Shown one piece after another: positions 33,467 through 40,468 of a stretch of 46,699 bases of DNA. The stretch spans positions 1 to 46,699 of the IMG/VR virus record IMGVR_UViG_3300046001_003124, one strand, 5' to 3'. The first letter of the stretch is position 1, and every line of letters starts with the position of its first letter. Origin of the DNA: a virus. Below the pieces are notes generated by a model. It searched no databases, had not been told where the DNA came from, and saw only the letters and a program-made list of their open reading frames with translations. The translations under genes and the position numbers were made by a program.

Positions 33467-33852
33467 ACCCCGTCACTGCAGCGCTCGACGTGGGCGGCAA
33501 GCTGATCGACCGGCTGTGGCCCGACCCAACGCAAAAGGCCCAGGCCCAGGTCGCACTGCTCGAGCTCGCGCAGAAGGGCGAGCTTGCGGTGTTTACCGCC
33601 AAGGCTGACATCGTAAAGACCGAGGCCGCGAGCGAGCACTGGCTGGCCGCGAACTGGCGCCCGATCCTGATGCTGACCTTCGGCGCGCTGATCGTGGCGC
33701 GCTGGTTCGGCTGGGCCGCACCCAACTTATCCGAAGCTGAGTACCTCAAGCTGTGGTCGATCGTCGAGCTCGGGCTCGGCGGTTACGTGATCGGCCGTAG
33801 TGCCGAGAAGATTGTGCCGGCCGTTGTGACGGCGATGAAAGGGAGTTCATGA
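33457..33852 (+). CDS. Holin-like protein (GTA_holin_3TM type)
   Basis: 131 aa from the ATG at 33457. Amphipathic N-terminus (ALDVGGKLIDRLWPDPTQKA), then hydrophobic segments: NWRPILMLTFGALIVARWFG (about 66-85) and LWSIVELGLGGYVIGRSAEK (about 98-117). This matches the family of phage/GTA holins encoded beside lysozymes. Expected to permeabilise the inner membrane. It overlaps lysozyme upstream and the spike gene downstream (ATGA). Confidence 0.82.
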   Translation: MALDPVTAALDVGGKLIDRLWPDPTQKAQAQVALLELAQKGELAVFTAKADIVKTEAASEHWLAANWRPILMLTFGALIVARWFGWAAPNLSEAEYLKLWSIVELGLGGYVIGRSAEKIVPAVVTAMKGSS

Positions 33853-34499
33853 GCAATGCCAAAGACAACCAGAGCAAACTGACCGACCTGCCGATTCTGC
33901 TGTCGCCGAGCGGGGGCAACGACAGCACCGCCCTCCAGGCACTGGCTAATGCGTGCGCTGCGAGCGGTGAGCCTATGGTGGTGCAGCCTGGCACCTACAC
34001 GTTGGGTGCCACACTGGTCCTTAATTGCATCGGCGACCTCTCGGCCTGCACCTTCAACGTGGCGTCCAGCACCGTGACGCCGGCCATTCGGGTGGGCGTG
34101 ACCACGAGTGGGCCTACGCAACTGAACGGCATCCTGCGCCTGCCCAAGCTCGTGAACACCACCAAGCCCACCACGGGCTGGGCGGGCCAGGGCGTGGGGA
34201 TTGAGTTTGCCGACCTCTACCAGTCCGAGGTCTACGTGCCGCTGGTGCAGGGCTTCGCGGTGGGCGTGACCTGCGGTGGCTACAGCAGCGGCTTCGCCTA
34301 CAACACGGTGCGCATCGGCATGCTCGCCACCAACGGCATCGGCCTGCGCCTGAAGGCGGGCGCCGCCACGGGCTGGGTCAACCAGAACACCTTCATCGGT
34401 GGGCGCATCTTCATTCCTTCGAGCGAGGGCGCGGCGATCGCCGGCACCCGCTACTTGCAGATGCTGCCCTTCAACGTGGCGACCAGCGGCTCGACCTGA
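33849..34499 (+). CDS. Tail spike, N-terminal part up to in-frame TGA (216 aa)
   Basis: Begins with a short head (SKLTDLPILLSPSGGNDSTA) followed by a parallel beta-helix of the pectate-lyase type (LQALANACAASGEPMVVQPG, TYTLGATLVLNCIG...). This is the usual fold of depolymerising or receptor-binding spikes. It stops at TGA 34497-34499 (ST*PNGNTFLG), after which the same frame continues without interruption for 193 codons. The alternatives are a nonsense mutation, a sequencing error (TGG to TGA), or stop-codon read-through. Confidence 0.7.
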   Translation: MSNAKDNQSKLTDLPILLSPSGGNDSTALQALANACAASGEPMVVQPGTYTLGATLVLNCIGDLSACTFNVASSTVTPAIRVGVTTSGPTQLNGILRLPKLVNTTKPTTGWAGQGVGIEFADLYQSEVYVPLVQGFAVGVTCGGYSSGFAYNTVRIGMLATNGIGLRLKAGAATGWVNQNTFIGGRIFIPSSEGAAIAGTRYLQMLPFNVATSGST

Positions 34500-35078
34500 C
34501 CGAACGGCAACACCTTTCTGGGGTTGACGTTCGAGTCGGACGAGGCCGAGTACCAGGCCGAGATCTCCGGCAACAACAACCTGTTCGTGAACTGCCGCTG
34601 GGAAGCGGTCAGCCCCGCGGTGCTGTTCACCGGCCACGCGACCCTCACCGACACCTATGAGAACCTGATCGTGGGCGGCTACCAGGCCTCCAGCATCACG
34701 TTCACGCGCTCGGGCAAGTCGCCCTACTGCAGCGTGATCAACTCGCGCGTCAACACGTTCTCGGGCAGTGACGTGGTGATGAACCTGCGCAACGACGGCT
34801 CGGGCACCTACCCCATCCTGCAAGGGTTCGATGCGAGCGTGGAGGTGTTCGGTAAGAACAGCGCCTCGACCGACTGGAGCTTTAGGCTCTCGGCCACGCA
34901 GCTGTTGGGAAAGGCGAGTGGCGATGCCAATCCGCGCGTGACGATCGACTTCCAGACCGGGCAATTCCGGCTACTGTCGCTCGCCACCTACACCAATGAC
35001 GCGAACGCCGCGGCCGGGGGTATCCCGATCGGGGGCTTCTACCGCAACGGCAGCGCCGTGCAGGTGCGCGTCGTCTGA
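34500..35078 (+). CDS. Tail spike, C-terminal part after the TGA
   Basis: Same frame as 33849-34499. Continues the beta-helix pattern (NNNLFVNCRWEAVSPAVLFT, NLIVGGYQASSITFTRSGKS) and ends in a compact C-terminal cap (GGIPIGGFYRNGSAVQVRVV). A TTG at 34524 after CTGGGG could start it independently. Clean coding character after the stop suggests recent loss, read-through or an error, rather than an old pseudogene. The last 108 bases overlap the opposing gene at 34971-35456. Confidence 0.6.
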   Translation, partial: PNGNTFLGLTFESDEAEYQAEISGNNNLFVNCRWEAVSPAVLFTGHATLTDTYENLIVGGYQASSITFTRSGKSPYCSVINSRVNTFSGSDVVMNLRNDGSGTYPILQGFDASVEVFGKNSASTDWSFRLSATQLLGKASGDANPRVTIDFQTGQFRLLSLATYTNDANAAAGGIPIGGFYRNGSAVQVRVV

Positions 35079-35456
35079 TCCGGTCAGGTGCTCGAGCGCG
35101 AGCTCGGCGGTTTGCAGTTTGAGTTTCAGGGCGCGCACCTCGCGCGCGAGCTCGTTGTAGATCTGGCGGTTCAAGCAGATGGCGAGCACCTCGCCCGACC
35201 GATAGCGGTCGCCGGCCGGGGAGTACAGCAGCCCGTCATGGAACCGCCACCCGGTCCACTGGCCGGCAGTACCCGGCAGATCCCCGAGCAGCGCTTTTAT
35301 TGCGATGTGCTGGGCGCCGGGGATCTGGATCTGCCCACTCAGCCAGCGCCGGATCGTGGTGCGGTGGACGTTGAGTTCGCGCTCGAGCCGGCGCTCCCCG
35401 ATCAGTTCGATCAGCGCGCGCAGATCCCGGCCTGGGATCTTATTTACTTCAAGCAC
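34971..35456 (-). CDS. DUF3653-like HTH protein (161 aa)
   Basis: GTG start overlapping the preceding stop. N-terminal HTH (LIELIGERRLERELNVHRTT, then IRRWLSGQIQIPGAQHIAIK, about 16-55), followed by the WTGWRFHDGLLYSPAGDRYR block (about 68-87) typical of DUF3653 proteins of filamentous and tailed phages. Then a heptad helix (about 100-125). The last 35 residues are antisense to the spike 3' end and look non-conserved. Probably a DNA-binding regulator, last in the leftward transcript. Confidence 0.72.
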   Translation of the reverse strand: MLEVNKIPGRDLRALIELIGERRLERELNVHRTTIRRWLSGQIQIPGAQHIAIKALLGDLPGTAGQWTGWRFHDGLLYSPAGDRYRSGEVLAICLNRQIYNELAREVRALKLKLQTAELALEHLTGSDDAHLHGAAVAVEAPDRDTPGRGVRVIGVGGERQ

Positions 35457-35631
35457 GAGCTGCGCTCGACGCAGGCCCTGCGGCGCGGAGGTACGGGCAC
35501 ATGCCGCGCTCCGGTGCGTAGGTCCAGCAGGCCGCCTTGTCGGTGACGTCGGGGCAGTCCTCGTCCAGGTCGTCGCAGTCCGGACAGCGGGCCACTGGCT
35601 GAGTGGCGATCGGGATGGTCGCGGTGCGCAT
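35449..35631 (-). CDS. Small cysteine-rich protein (60 aa)
   Basis: MRTATIPIATQPVARCPDCD, then DLDEDCPDVTDKAACWTYAP and CPYLRAAG: five cysteines in a CPxC...C...C...C array that could bind zinc. The start shares the GAACGGAA-N-ATTATGCG leader with the next two upstream genes. The stop overlaps the HTH gene. Function unknown. Confidence 0.6.
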   Translation of the reverse strand: MRTATIPIATQPVARCPDCDDLDEDCPDVTDKAACWTYAPERGMCPYLRAAGPASSAARA

Positions 35632-35649
35632 AATGGGGGTTCCGTTCAG
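35629..35649 (-). repeat. Cassette boundary repeat, copy 1
   Basis: CTGAACGGAA, six variable bases, then ATTATG (read leftward), covering the ribosome site and start of the 60-aa gene. The same element stands at 36012-36032 and 36347-36367; all three genes then begin Met-Arg-Thr. Confidence 0.75.
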
Positions 35650-36014
35650 GGTGAGAGGGGAGGGGAATCAACGGACTGGGCGGTGCTTGCTGCACGGCGC
35701 AGTTCGAGCTTCAGCGCCTCGACGATCTGCGACAGCCAGCGCTCCTCGCGGTGTTCGGCCCGCTTGAGCATCACGTCCCGGGGCAGCATCAGCTTGCCGA
35801 CGATGTAGCCCGTAGAGGCGTGGCCGAGGAAATTCGACAGGGTGGCGCCGTTGCCCATTGCGCCCCAGAAGTACGTCCAGGCACGGCCCCAGCAGACCAA
35901 CGTGAGCTGCCCGCGCCCCGGCTCGAAGTCCTCCAAGAAAGCAGTCACCGGGTCGAGTTCGTCGAGACCGGCTGCGGCGTCATAGCGTTGGGCTGGGATG
36001 TGGAGAGTTCTCAT
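35646..36014 (-). CDS. Hypothetical cassette protein (122 aa)
   Basis: Starts at the ATG within the boundary repeat (MRTLHIPAQRYDAAAGLDEL). The middle contains LTLVCWGRAWTYFWGAMGNG, then ATLSNFLGHASTGYIVGKLM, a pattern I recall from phage hypothetical proteins but cannot assign. The C-terminal tail (RAASTAQSVDSPPLSP) resembles the ends of the two upstream cassette genes. Soluble, with no catalytic motif. Confidence 0.72.
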   Translation of the reverse strand: MRTLHIPAQRYDAAAGLDELDPVTAFLEDFEPGRGQLTLVCWGRAWTYFWGAMGNGATLSNFLGHASTGYIVGKLMLPRDVMLKRAEHREERWLSQIVEALKLELRRAASTAQSVDSPPLSP

Positions 36015-36032
36015 AATCGTTCTTCCGTTCAT
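36012..36032 (-). repeat. Cassette boundary repeat, copy 2
   Basis: Same TGAACGGAA...ATTATG core as at 35629 and 36347, carrying the ribosome site of the 122-aa gene. It adjoins the first copy of a longer near-identical repeat at 36056-36081. Confidence 0.75.
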
Positions 36033-36349
36033 TGAGGATTGGTTGGTGGGGCAGGGGGTTGGGGTGCGCTTGCTGCACCGAGTAGCTGGTACTGCTCAAA
36101 CGCTTTCCGAAGATGCTCGACCAGTCCTTCAGGCAGTTGTTCGGGGCGCTCCTCACGGTCTATGCAGGTGTAGTTCCACCCTCTGCCGCAGCAATCAGGG
36201 CAGTCCCGGCGACCGTCCATGTCTTTGAACCCCCCGCCGATCGCGCCCGAGCCACCACACCTCACACAATCCACGCGGGTGTCGTACTGCTTTGGTTTCC
36301 AGCCCACTTCAACGTCGAGCCACCAGTCTTTTGTTTCGAGGGTTCGCAT
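36029..36349 (-). CDS. DnaJ-type zinc-finger hypothetical protein (106 aa)
   Basis: MRTLETKDWWLDVEVGWKPK, then two CxxCxGxG-like elements (CVRCGGSG at about 28-35; CPDCCGRG at about 50-57), which would form a DnaJ-type zinc ribbon. Start chosen inside the boundary repeat; an upstream GTG would add two residues. The C-terminus GAASAPQPPAPPTNPQ is shared with neighbours. Possibly a nucleic-acid or protein-binding accessory factor. Confidence 0.7.
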   Translation of the reverse strand: MRTLETKDWWLDVEVGWKPKQYDTRVDCVRCGGSGAIGGGFKDMDGRRDCPDCCGRGWNYTCIDREERPEQLPEGLVEHLRKAFEQYQLLGAASAPQPPAPPTNPQ

Positions 36350-36416
36350 AATCACGATTCCGTTCAGGGTTGAATCGCCGGCAGGTCAGCGGGTTGGGGT
36401 GCGCTTTCTGCACCGA
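36056..36416. repeat. Pair of near-identical 26-bp repeats (36056-36081 and 36391-36416)
   Basis: The two 26-mers differ at one base and encode the same Gly-Ala-x-Ser-Ala-Pro-Gln-Pro C-terminal motif at the ends of the genes at 36029 and 36364. A weaker third copy lies near 35678-35697. Together with the boundary repeats they frame each small gene as a unit. Confidence 0.7.
36347..36367 (-). repeat. Cassette boundary repeat, copy 3
   Basis: CTGAACGGAA...ATTATG, carrying the ribosome site of the 106-aa zinc-finger gene and overlapping the stop of the 285-aa gene. Confidence 0.75.
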
Positions 36417-37221
36417 CGAAGTTGATCTTGAAGCGCTGGTATTTGGAGCGGTGTTCCTGCTCGCAGTAGCGGCGAAACGCAGCCTCGTGCAGTTCGCCCG
36501 GCAACATGTCGAAGTCAGTGCCGCACGTTCCGCCTTTCCACGATCCTTTCTCAGGACCAACCTCGGAGGAAAAGTTGAGGTCCAGCGAGCGGCGGGTCAT
36601 CGGCTTGCAGAACACCGACAACCACTTAAACCACCCCTCACCGAAGCGCCACTCACGTTCGTCGATCCTAGTTGTGACGACGAGGCGCTGGCCGTCGTAG
36701 TCATCGAACTCGAACTTGACGGCAGGGCACGCATCCTTGACTGCCTGATGGGCGTCCCAGGTGTCACGGAAAGGAAACCCCCGGGGGCGAGCCCACTCCG
36801 TCCAGAAGTGCTTGCCTGCCGCGTCGTAGAAGCTCGTGCGGATGTGGCGCCACTGCGTCCATGGCAGGTGCCACGACCAGCTCTGCGTGGTCAAACTGTC
36901 GTGCGTCTGGGCGCCGAGGAAGAGCTGCAGGAAGCCCTCGTGCAGTGAGAACCCGTACTCGCGGGCGTGCACGTCCCAGTAGCCGGCGTCGGGGGACTTC
37001 GCCCAATCGTAGTGAGAGACGTCGACCCAGCGGCGCCACGGTTGCATGAGCTTCGGCAGGCGCAGGCGGGCCACCCAGCCTAGGGCGTAGCCGGTGACAT
37101 GGTTGTGCGGGTAGCCCTCATCTCCCCCTCCCGTGCTGAAGACGAGCCGCAGCGGGTTCCAACTGGACCGTGCGTAGGTCAGGCCCCCGATGTGGCGGTC
37201 GTTGTCTGTTAGTCGAGTCAT
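36364..37221 (-). CDS. Hypothetical phage protein (285 aa)
   Basis: ATG at 37221 with an AGAAAG site (a TTG two codons upstream is less likely). Tryptophan-rich and soluble: RSSWNPLRLVFSTGGGDEGY, LMQPWRRWVDVSHYDWAKSP, REYGFSLHEGFLQLFLGAQT. Large unassigned proteins of this kind recur in phages; the pattern looks conserved, but I know no function for it. It ends in the shared GAESAPQPADLPAIQP tail. First of the run of cassette genes. Confidence 0.78.
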   Translation of the reverse strand: MTRLTDNDRHIGGLTYARSSWNPLRLVFSTGGGDEGYPHNHVTGYALGWVARLRLPKLMQPWRRWVDVSHYDWAKSPDAGYWDVHAREYGFSLHEGFLQLFLGAQTHDSLTTQSWSWHLPWTQWRHIRTSFYDAAGKHFWTEWARPRGFPFRDTWDAHQAVKDACPAVKFEFDDYDGQRLVVTTRIDEREWRFGEGWFKWLSVFCKPMTRRSLDLNFSSEVGPEKGSWKGGTCGTDFDMLPGELHEAAFRRYCEQEHRSKYQRFKINFVGAESAPQPADLPAIQP

Positions 37222-37279
37222 TTTCAATTCTTTCTAGGTGTTGCTTTTGCGCACTCAGTACGCAATCGTCTGTACATTG

Positions 37280-37492
37280 TTAAATGCTTTTCAGGCCGGA
37301 GTTGCTACAGGCCCAACGGCCTGCTTCCCTCATGTTCTTGAACGCCCGCAGGGTCAGGTCGTTACGCTTTCCGGTGTTGTCCCGCAGCGTGCGCTCGGCG
37401 TCGCACTTGGCTGTATGTCTGGCAAGGCCGAGGTTGTTGGCGCAAAAATCTAGGCGCCCCTGGCGGGTTGTGTAGGTGACAACGTAGACCAT
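37280..37492 (-). CDS. Hypothetical early protein (70 aa)
   Basis: ATG at 37492 with an AAGGAA site, just behind the promoter/operator region at 37500-37560. The product (MVYVVTYTTRQGRLDFCANN, then LTLRAFKNMREAGRWACSNS) is small, basic and soluble, without a recognisable domain. About 60 bp separate it from the next gene, with no clear terminator. Confidence 0.7.
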   Translation of the reverse strand: MVYVVTYTTRQGRLDFCANNLGLARHTAKCDAERTLRDNTGKRNDLTLRAFKNMREAGRWACSNSGLKSI

Positions 37493-37684
37493 TTTGCTTT
37501 CCTTAAGTGGTTGATTCTGTAGCGAAGTGTAGCATAAATTTTAGCAAGTGCTACTGTCATATACCCCTCTCTGGGACGCATAATGTATAGAATGACCAAG
37601 CAAATTGCTAAAGCCATCCAATACTTGCACAAAACTTACTGCACTTTTCGCGTTACCAAGTGCAACGAATAAGTGCAGGATGCA
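37493..37684 (-). promoter_or_regulatory. A/T-rich intergenic control region with palindromic operator
   Basis: Contains the perfect palindrome TAGCAAGTGCTA (37542-37553). Read leftward, TGCTAAAAT and ATGCTACACT are extended -10 candidates within and just after it. Further upstream lie TATACA (near 37585) and repeated TGCACTT/AAGTGCA words. No convincing gene occurs here; one 60-codon leftward frame lacks a ribosome site. Probably the promoter region for the cassette genes. Confidence 0.6.
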
Positions 37685-37879
37685 CTATCGCAAATGGCGG
37701 GGCAACTCTTGCCACTCATCTCGGCACGCACTGTTGCACCAGCGCGCAGTGTCGTCAAGAATCTCGTCGCAGTAGAGACAGCGCCCAGTCGCTACAGGCC
37801 CGACTGTTTTGCGCGCACGCAAGGCTTCACCAAGCGAGCGCTCAACCTCACCCTGCGCGCGGTCGATATCGTCGCTCAT
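37685..37879 (-). CDS. TraR/DksA-like zinc-finger protein (64 aa)
   Basis: I start at the ATG (37879) that overlaps the thyX stop as ATGA. MSDDIDRAQGEVERSLGEAL is a short coiled-coil tip, and CLYCDEILDDTARWCNSACR (about 36-55) is the C4 zinc finger of the TraR/DksA group. Such small proteins enter the RNA polymerase secondary channel and change promoter choice. It could bias host RNA polymerase toward phage promoters, but that is inference. Confidence 0.75.
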   Translation of the reverse strand: MSDDIDRAQGEVERSLGEALRARKTVGPVATGRCLYCDEILDDTARWCNSACRDEWQELPRHLR

Positions 37880-38529
37880 GACGCCACCGGGAAGAAGGCA
37901 CCCATGGTCACCGGCGCGACCGCACGCAGTGTGGTGAGAATCTGACAAGCAATTTCTCGGTGTTCTTTTTGTGTGCTCGGGTCGAGCCGGGATTTGAGGT
38001 AGTGCACCCAGCTGCGCAGCGTGCCGTTCATGTACATGCGGCTGCTGGTCAGTCCTTCAGGGAGGAGGGCGCGGGCCTGCTCCTTTGCGATGCCGCGCTG
38101 TAGCGCCTCTTGGTACAGGTCACCCGACAGCTGCTCGACTTGGCCCTGGGCATGCGCCCACCAACTGGAGACCCGAGCCTCATCGGTCTCGATCGAGTTC
38201 TGCCGGTTCTCGGTGTCCTGCAGGCGACACTCGCGCAGCGGCGCCTCGGGTAGGACGTCCACCGCGGCGTAGCGCTGGCTGAATTCCTGGAAGCTGAAGC
38301 TGCGGTGGCGCAGGATCTGGCGCCCGATGTCGCGGGTGGTGTTGATCTCCACGCAGGCGTTGGCCATCTCGAACGGGCTGACGTGGCCGTGCTCCATCAT
38401 GTAGCGCAGCAGGCCATCGATCTTGGTGTTGGCCTGGTTGGCAGGGTTCGAGACCCGGGCGATTGTGGCCACGGTCTGGTCGATGTCGGGCGTGGCCCAG
38501 ATAAGATTCACGTTCACGATTTCATCCAT
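37876..38529 (-). CDS. thyX: FAD-dependent thymidylate synthase
   Basis: 217 aa, normal length. The ThyX signature RHRSFSFQEFSQRY is at 74-87 (RHRx7S), with MEHGHVSPFE upstream (46-55) and a C-terminal SRMYMNGTLRSWVHYLKSRL block. Converts dUMP to dTMP using methylene-THF and NADPH/FAD, supplying thymidine for phage DNA. It overlaps the 65-aa gene upstream and the zinc-finger gene downstream within the nucleotide/replication operon. Confidence 0.95.
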   Translation of the reverse strand: MDEIVNVNLIWATPDIDQTVATIARVSNPANQANTKIDGLLRYMMEHGHVSPFEMANACVEINTTRDIGRQILRHRSFSFQEFSQRYAAVDVLPEAPLRECRLQDTENRQNSIETDEARVSSWWAHAQGQVEQLSGDLYQEALQRGIAKEQARALLPEGLTSSRMYMNGTLRSWVHYLKSRLDPSTQKEHREIACQILTTLRAVAPVTMGAFFPVAS

Positions 38530-38711
38530 TCAGGTTTGTTGGGGAGCGGGGCCCAGCCCGTCCAGAAAGTGTCTTTGCCTACGTATTGCGCATAGATGGC
38601 AACACCGCCCTGGCCGAGCAGTTGCACCTTGACGCCTTGGGGGCAGGTGGTCATGGGCTGCCAGTAGTAACCCCGGTCAACGGCCACGGAGGTGTTGGTG
38701 CTGGACGTCAC
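38514..38711 (-). CDS. Small hypothetical protein (65 aa)
   Basis: GTG start overlapping the DUF3310 stop (GTGA); ends 16 bases inside thyX. The product (YYWQPMTTCPQGVKVQLLGQ, then GGVAIYAQYVGKDTFWTGWA) matches the short 'W.PM.T.P.g..V.L....G....G.......fxxWAPLP' proteins seen in many phages (DUF551-like). Function unknown; strongly coupled to its neighbours. Confidence 0.72.
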   Translation of the reverse strand: MTSSTNTSVAVDRGYYWQPMTTCPQGVKVQLLGQGGVAIYAQYVGKDTFWTGWAPLPNKPEWMKS

Positions 38712-38920
38712 GTCCGGGTCTCCAGTTCGATCAGCAGGTCGATGAAGTGGCGGGCCTTCTTCAAATCCCCGATGCCGCCCTTGGCGCGCCAGCGGGTGAG
38801 GTACTTGATCGCGCAGCCTTCAGCGAACGGGATGTTGTTCGCGTGGATGTACTCGATCGGCTGGATCTTCAGGTCCTTGTAGTGATCGCCACCTTCTTGG
38901 TGGGCCAGTGCTTCGCTCAT
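38708..38920 (-). CDS. DUF3310 family protein (70 aa)
   Basis: HQEGGDHYKDLKIQPIEYIH, then ANNIPFAEGCAIKYLTRWRA and KGGIGDLKKARHFIDLLIEL: complete DUF3310 signature (DHY...QP.E.....L.F..G..IKY..R...K.g..DL.KA..Y...L). The family is common in phage nucleotide and replication operons (T7 gp1.7-like) and is sometimes called a nucleotide kinase. Starts in the helicase stop (ATGA). Confidence 0.88.
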   Translation of the reverse strand: MSEALAHQEGGDHYKDLKIQPIEYIHANNIPFAEGCAIKYLTRWRAKGGIGDLKKARHFIDLLIELETRT

Positions 38921-40323
38921 AGTTCGCCTTTCATGTAGTCCATCAATGCATCTTGCACTGACCTCTTGCCGTCACGGCGGGCGAGGACCACCTGGTCCAC
39001 GGTGCCGCGCGTGACGATGTAATGGACAAAGACGTTGCGGTCTTTGCCCGCCTGCATCTGGCGCATGGGTCCCACGCGCTCGATGATCTGGTCGTGGAGG
39101 TCTAGCCTCCACGTCTGGCCGAAGAACACGACGGTGTTGCAGTGTTCCTGCAGGCCGTCGATACCCTCGCCGATACTGGCCGGGTGGCCAATCCACAGCT
39201 TGCCCTTGCCTGACTTGGCCAGCGCCAGGTGGTCCTCGCGCGCCAGATCCAGCGCGTCGGGCCACTCGCGCAGGATGCGGTCCCGGTCGCTCTTGAACTC
39301 ATAGCTCACCAGCAGTGGGTCGTCGCCGGTGGCGTCCATCAGTTCCTGCAGCGCGTCGAGTTTCTCGCGGTGCATCTCCACCCACACGCCGGCACCGTAG
39401 CGCTCGGCGTCCAGGTAGGCGGCGCCGTTGGCCATCTGCAGGCACTTGTTGGACAGCGCCGCGGCGTTGAACACCTCGACCTCCTGGCCGTCGATCATGG
39501 TGAACAGCTCGCGCTCCATCTCGCGGTACTTGGCGCGGGCGCTGGCAGGCATCTCGACCTCGATCACGTTGACGATCGGGTCCTTCAGGTCGAACCAGTC
39601 CTTCGGGTCCAACGTCAGGCAGATGTCGGCCAGTCGGGCGTGGATCTCCTCGTGCGCGTTGGGCAGGATCACCGGCACGATGCCGGGCTTCTTGCTGATG
39701 GCGTCGACCACGCGCTTGTACGCGAACCAACGATTTTCAAATGCGGAGTAGGTGCGACCCAGGCGCTGGCCTGCGTCGAGAAACCACATCTGCCCCCACA
39801 AGTCCTTCAGCCCGTTGCTGGCCGGCGTGCCGGTGAGCTGGATGAAGCGCTTGACGTGCTTGTGCGCCATGCTGCCGAGCGCCTGCGAGCGCTGGGTGCC
39901 TTGCTTCAGGCGGAAGCCCTTGAGGCGCACGGCCTCGTCGGCCACCACGGTGGCGAAGGGCCAACGGTCGCCCAGCGTTTCAGCAAGCCACGGCAGCTGT
40001 TCGTAGTTGGTCACGTAGACCGGCGCGTCTTTGCGCAGTGCGGCCTTGCGCTGATCGGGGTCGCCCACGATCGGCACCACGTCAAGACCGCGCAAGTGCT
40101 TCCACTTGCCTGCCTCGGTGGCCCAGGTATCGCGGGCCACGCGCAGGGGCGCCAGCACCAGAGTGGGTTTGCTCTCACCCCACACGCGGTGGAGGATGTC
40201 CAGGTGCGTGAGGGTCAGAATGGTTTTTCCCATCCCGGGCTTGGCCCAGAGCGCACAGCGGTCCTGCGTATTGAAGTGGGACATCGCCAAGGGGGCGAAG
40301 GCGCGGGCGGTGTACTCACGCAC
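38917..40323 (-). CDS. SNF2/SF2-type helicase
   Basis: 468 aa, GTG start. Walker A AKPGMGKT (27-34), DEAV box (129-132), motif III LTGTPASNG (163-171), and a C-terminal helicase half with GEGIDGLQEHCNTVVFFGQT and the motif VI region DQIIERVGPMRQMQAG. This arrangement is typical of phage SNF2-like helicases next to VRR-NUC genes, inferred to act in recombination-dependent replication or fork processing. It overlaps the zinc-ribbon gene upstream by 8 bases and the DUF3310 gene downstream by 4. Confidence 0.9.
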   Translation of the reverse strand: MREYTARAFAPLAMSHFNTQDRCALWAKPGMGKTILTLTHLDILHRVWGESKPTLVLAPLRVARDTWATEAGKWKHLRGLDVVPIVGDPDQRKAALRKDAPVYVTNYEQLPWLAETLGDRWPFATVVADEAVRLKGFRLKQGTQRSQALGSMAHKHVKRFIQLTGTPASNGLKDLWGQMWFLDAGQRLGRTYSAFENRWFAYKRVVDAISKKPGIVPVILPNAHEEIHARLADICLTLDPKDWFDLKDPIVNVIEVEMPASARAKYREMERELFTMIDGQEVEVFNAAALSNKCLQMANGAAYLDAERYGAGVWVEMHREKLDALQELMDATGDDPLLVSYEFKSDRDRILREWPDALDLAREDHLALAKSGKGKLWIGHPASIGEGIDGLQEHCNTVVFFGQTWRLDLHDQIIERVGPMRQMQAGKDRNVFVHYIVTRGTVDQVVLARRDGKRSVQDALMDYMKGEL

Positions 40324-40468
40324 GCTTGAGCTCCTTCACCACCGGCTTCTCTTCGGTCGTGAAGCGGTGCAAGTTCGCGCACTCGTAGCGGCGTGTCGTC
40401 GCGTCGTCGGCCTTGCGCTGCCGGGTCTCGAGCACGGACGCCCACGCGCCGCAGACAGGGCACTTCAC
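40316..40468 (-). CDS. Zinc-ribbon protein (50 aa)
   Basis: GTG start overlapping the VRR-NUC stop. KCPVCGAWASVLETRQRKAD, then DATTRRYECANLHRFTTEEK: CPxC...C..xH is an NrdR/Ogr-like zinc ribbon (CPxCG, spacer with basic residues, Y.C.N.H.F). Likely binds nucleic acid and may assist the adjacent helicase or nuclease, or act as an Ogr-type activator. The overlaps on both sides make it easy to miss. Confidence 0.72.
   Translation of the reverse strand: MKCPVCGAWASVLETRQRKADDATTRRYECANLHRFTTEEKPVVKELKRA

Noticed and set aside
37450-37632. 60-codon leftward frame in the A/T-rich control region
   Set aside because: No ribosome site, overlaps the better-supported 70-aa gene, and covers the promoter/operator.
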